This document shows positions 62,370-64,000 of a DNA stretch of 64,000 nucleotides, piece after piece. The notes under the pieces were generated by a model. It made no database searches and had not been told where the DNA came from. It worked only from the letters and a program-made list of their open reading frames with translations. The position numbers and the translations under genes were made by a program. The stretch is from Marinobacter azerbaijanicus (GTDB taxonomy: Bacteria > Pseudomonadota > Gammaproteobacteria > Pseudomonadales > Oleiphilaceae): positions 1 through 64,000 of the forward strand of contig NZ_JASSVS010000005.1 of the NCBI RefSeq assembly GCF_030250645.1, in the 5' to 3' direction. Each line of letters starts with the position of its first letter. Within the stretch, counting starts at the first letter, position 1.

Positions 62370-62408
62370 TACAGTCCTCTCGATCCTCAAAAAAAGGAAC
62401 TGACGTCT

Positions 62409-63092
62409 TCAGAGCAGATAGCTTTCAATCACATCTCTGACAAACGCCGCATAGTCATCAACGGCAACATTCTGGTCACGGTATTTTCTGCGCTTCAGGT
62501 ACCAGTCCTGCAACAGGGCCTTGATCATTGAAGCTACAAGGCGGGCGTTCCTTGGCCGGTACACCCCTGCCTTTATGCCGTCCTCAATGACGCTCAGGAA
62601 GATATCCTCGATCTCCAGCTCGATGGCCACCGCATCGCGTTTTTCCGGCGCCGGCAGGCTCTTCGCCTCCATGTAGGAGAAATAGAACCAGGCCCGCATG
62701 AGCTCGCTCAGGTACAGGTGCGCCTTGATCGCAGAAAACAGCTTGTCACGGACATCATCCACCTCGCCAGTGTAGTGCAGCAAGGTACGGCGGGTAATGG
62801 TGAATCCATGGCTCTGGATCAGGTGGATCAAGTCGTCCTTGTTGCGAATGTAGGCATACAGCCCCCCCATGCTCATGCCCGAGTCCGCACACAGGTCTCT
62901 CAGGGTCATCGCATGGAAGCCCTTGGAGTTGGCCAGTCTCAACGTTGATTCGATGACCCGGATCAGGTTCTTGACCGCCGTCGCCTCTTTCTTGATGCTG
63001 ATCCTGTCCTTGTTCTGGCGGTAGACCTCACGGACCACGTCCTCCTTGGACATGCTCAATTCGTCACGGAATGCCTCATAATTTTCAATCAT
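62409..63092 (-). CDS. TetR-family regulator
   Basis: 227 residues from the ATG at 63092. The HTH lies unusually far in (residues about 40-85: NSKGFHAMTLRDLCADSGMSMGGLYAYIRNKDDL, split), preceded by 35 extra residues. It is located between livF2 and the aldehyde dehydrogenase gene, and probably regulates that catabolic operon. The ligand is probably an acyl-CoA or acid. AAAGG lies about 10 nt upstream of the ATG. Confidence 0.87.
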   Translation of the reverse strand: MIENYEAFRDELSMSKEDVVREVYRQNKDRISIKKEATAVKNLIRVIESTLRLANSKGFHAMTLRDLCADSGMSMGGLYAYIRNKDDLIHLIQSHGFTITRRTLLHYTGEVDDVRDKLFSAIKAHLYLSELMRAWFYFSYMEAKSLPAPEKRDAVAIELEIEDIFLSVIEDGIKAGVYRPRNARLVASMIKALLQDWYLKRRKYRDQNVAVDDYAAFVRDVIESYLL

Positions 63093-63137
63093 TGGTACCA
63101 CGCCTTTCTGCTCCTGCGGCGGGGATTATACGTCAGA

Positions 63138-63842
63138 TCATGCCACCGACAGGAACCGGTCCTGGGTGGCCTGGTCAGCCCGCAGTTCATCACTGCTCGC
63201 CTCGTGCACCACTTGGCCCTTTTCCAGTATGTAGGCTCTCTGGGCATGCTTGAGAGCGAAACGCACGCTCTGGTCGGTGAACAGGATAGTTGTGGTCTGA
63301 CTCAGGTCATCAATCAGCTCACCAATCTGCTGAACGATAACCGGGGCCAGACCTTCATTGGGCTCGTCCAGCAACAACAGCCGTGGCTGGATCATCAGGG
63401 AGCGCGCCACCGCCAGCATCTGCTGCTGGCCACCGGAGAGGGTGGCACCGTCCTGGTCCGCCCGTTCGCCAAGCATCTCGTATTTCTTCAGGATGCCATC
63501 CACCGTCCAGCGGGCGTTACTGCCCTTGCGTTGATAAGAGGCCACATCCAGGTTATCCCGCACTGTCAGCCCGGGAAAGATCCGGCGGTCTTCTGGTACA
63601 TAACCGATGCCTGCGCGAGCAATCCGGTGGGCCGGCCAGCCCTGGACGGGCTTGCCGTCATAGATGACCTCACCGGATCGCGGAGGCGTCAGGCCCATGA
63701 TACTTTTCAGGGTGGTGCTCTTTCCCGCGCCGTTCCTGCCGAGAATGCAAACTGTCTCACCCGCTTCGAGCTGAAGGGTAACACCCTGGAGCGCCTGGCT
63801 CTCACCATAAAACGTCTGGATATTGCGAACATCAAGAATCAT
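63138..63842 (-). CDS. Second LivF-type ABC ATP-binding protein
   Basis: 234 residues; GRNGAGKST, LSGGQQQMLAVARSL, LLLLDEPNEGLAP. LivF-type. It overlaps an upstream LivG-type gene by 4 bp and belongs to a second branched-chain-type transporter whose remaining genes lie outside the window. It precedes the TetR gene by 45 bp. Confidence 0.88.
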   Translation of the reverse strand: MILDVRNIQTFYGESQALQGVTLQLEAGETVCILGRNGAGKSTTLKSIMGLTPPRSGEVIYDGKPVQGWPAHRIARAGIGYVPEDRRIFPGLTVRDNLDVASYQRKGSNARWTVDGILKKYEMLGERADQDGATLSGGQQQMLAVARSLMIQPRLLLLDEPNEGLAPVIVQQIGELIDDLSQTTTILFTDQSVRFALKHAQRAYILEKGQVVHEASSDELRADQATQDRFLSVA

Positions 63843-64000
63843 GGTTTGGCCTCCTCGACCGCTTCGTCGTCTTCCTCTCCCAGGTACGCAACACGAACCT
63901 CCGGATCGTTCTTCACTTCCTCGGGTGAACCGGCAAACAGCTTTTCACCACGGTGCATGACCAGAATTCGGTCCGCCAGGTTGAAGACAACGTCCATATC
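63839..64000 (-). CDS. Second LivG-type ABC ATP-binding protein (partial, 3' end only)
   Basis: The last 53 residues of an ABC ATPase: DMDVVFNLADRILVMHRGEK, then FAGSPEEVKNDPEVRVAYLG and an acidic tail ending EEAKP. The HDMDVVF-type block and PEV..AYLG are LivG endings. The gene runs off the right edge of the window. ATGA overlap with livF2. Confidence 0.85.
   Translation of the reverse strand, partial: DMDVVFNLADRILVMHRGEKLFAGSPEEVKNDPEVRVAYLGEEDDEAVEEAKP

Overview
The window reads as one contig from a GC-rich marine-type gammaproteobacterium. The mix of families (Mqo, split PntA, LpxR-type deacylase, C-P lyase, TupABC plus a periplasmic formate dehydrogenase, LivFGHMK with an acyl-CoA ligase) fits Marinobacter or a close relative. 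That assignment is inference from gene content only.

Layout. (1) 1-2.8 kb is a more AT-rich accessory patch. It holds the repeat end of an IS21-type element, a 3' fragment of tRNA-Arg(CCG) that looks like an attachment site, a structured non-coding stretch, a 27-codon endonuclease remnant, an AbiE-type (type IV) toxin-antitoxin pair with a palindromic operator, and an IS3-type OrfA remnant. (2) 2.8-6.3 kb is a quinone/aromatic detoxification operon (DoxX, glutathionyl-hydroquinone reductase, DODA-type dioxygenase) divergent from a LysR regulator, followed by a DUF3565 gene. (3) 6.4-25.8 kb is a nearly self-contained Mo/W and formate oxidation island. It encodes a MOT1-like molybdate transporter, an HTH plus periplasmic-binding-like regulator, TupBCA, FdhD, MobA, MobB, MoeA, a minus-strand maturation operon (poly-ferredoxin, Mrp, biotin/lipoate ligase-like, DUF6505), and a plus-strand operon (DUF3305, DUF3306, TorD-like chaperone, small Tat protein, FdhA, FdhB, FdhC, a 41-residue membrane protein, a TusA-like protein). 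(4) After an FkbM methyltransferase, 26.8-43.8 kb is a phosphonate island. It has phnP, phnCDE, phnFGHIJKLMN, a permease/transglutaminase pair, and a second transporter (phnD2-C2-E2) with a second PhnM. Three near-identical palindromes (PhnF operator candidates) and two Pho-box-like arrays tie the units together. (5) 43.8-50.7 kb is central metabolism: glutamate dehydrogenase (minus strand), then mqo, pntAA, pntAB, pntB and sua5 packed on the plus strand, then an lpxR-like gene. (6) 51.9-64 kb is acid or fatty-acid uptake and catabolism: LivGHMKF with an AMP-forming acyl-CoA ligase, an enoyl-CoA hydratase, a CaiB/BaiF CoA-transferase, an aldehyde dehydrogenase, a TetR regulator, and the end of a second Liv-type ATPase pair running off the window.

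How they fit. In the formate island, oxyanion uptake feeds cofactor synthesis (MoeA, MobA, MobB), sulfuration (FdhD, probably with the TusA-like protein), Fe-S assembly and chaperoning, and ends in a Cys-type, Tat-exported formate dehydrogenase with a membrane cytochrome b. In the phosphonate island, phosphate starvation and substrate derepression appear to control two transporters and one C-P lyase. No completely novel system is proven. The best leads are the shared PhnF regulon with its extra PhnM, the permease/transglutaminase pair embedded in it, and the formate dehydrogenase sulfur-relay and maturation genes. All calls are from reading the sequence and supplied translations; no database search was possible.
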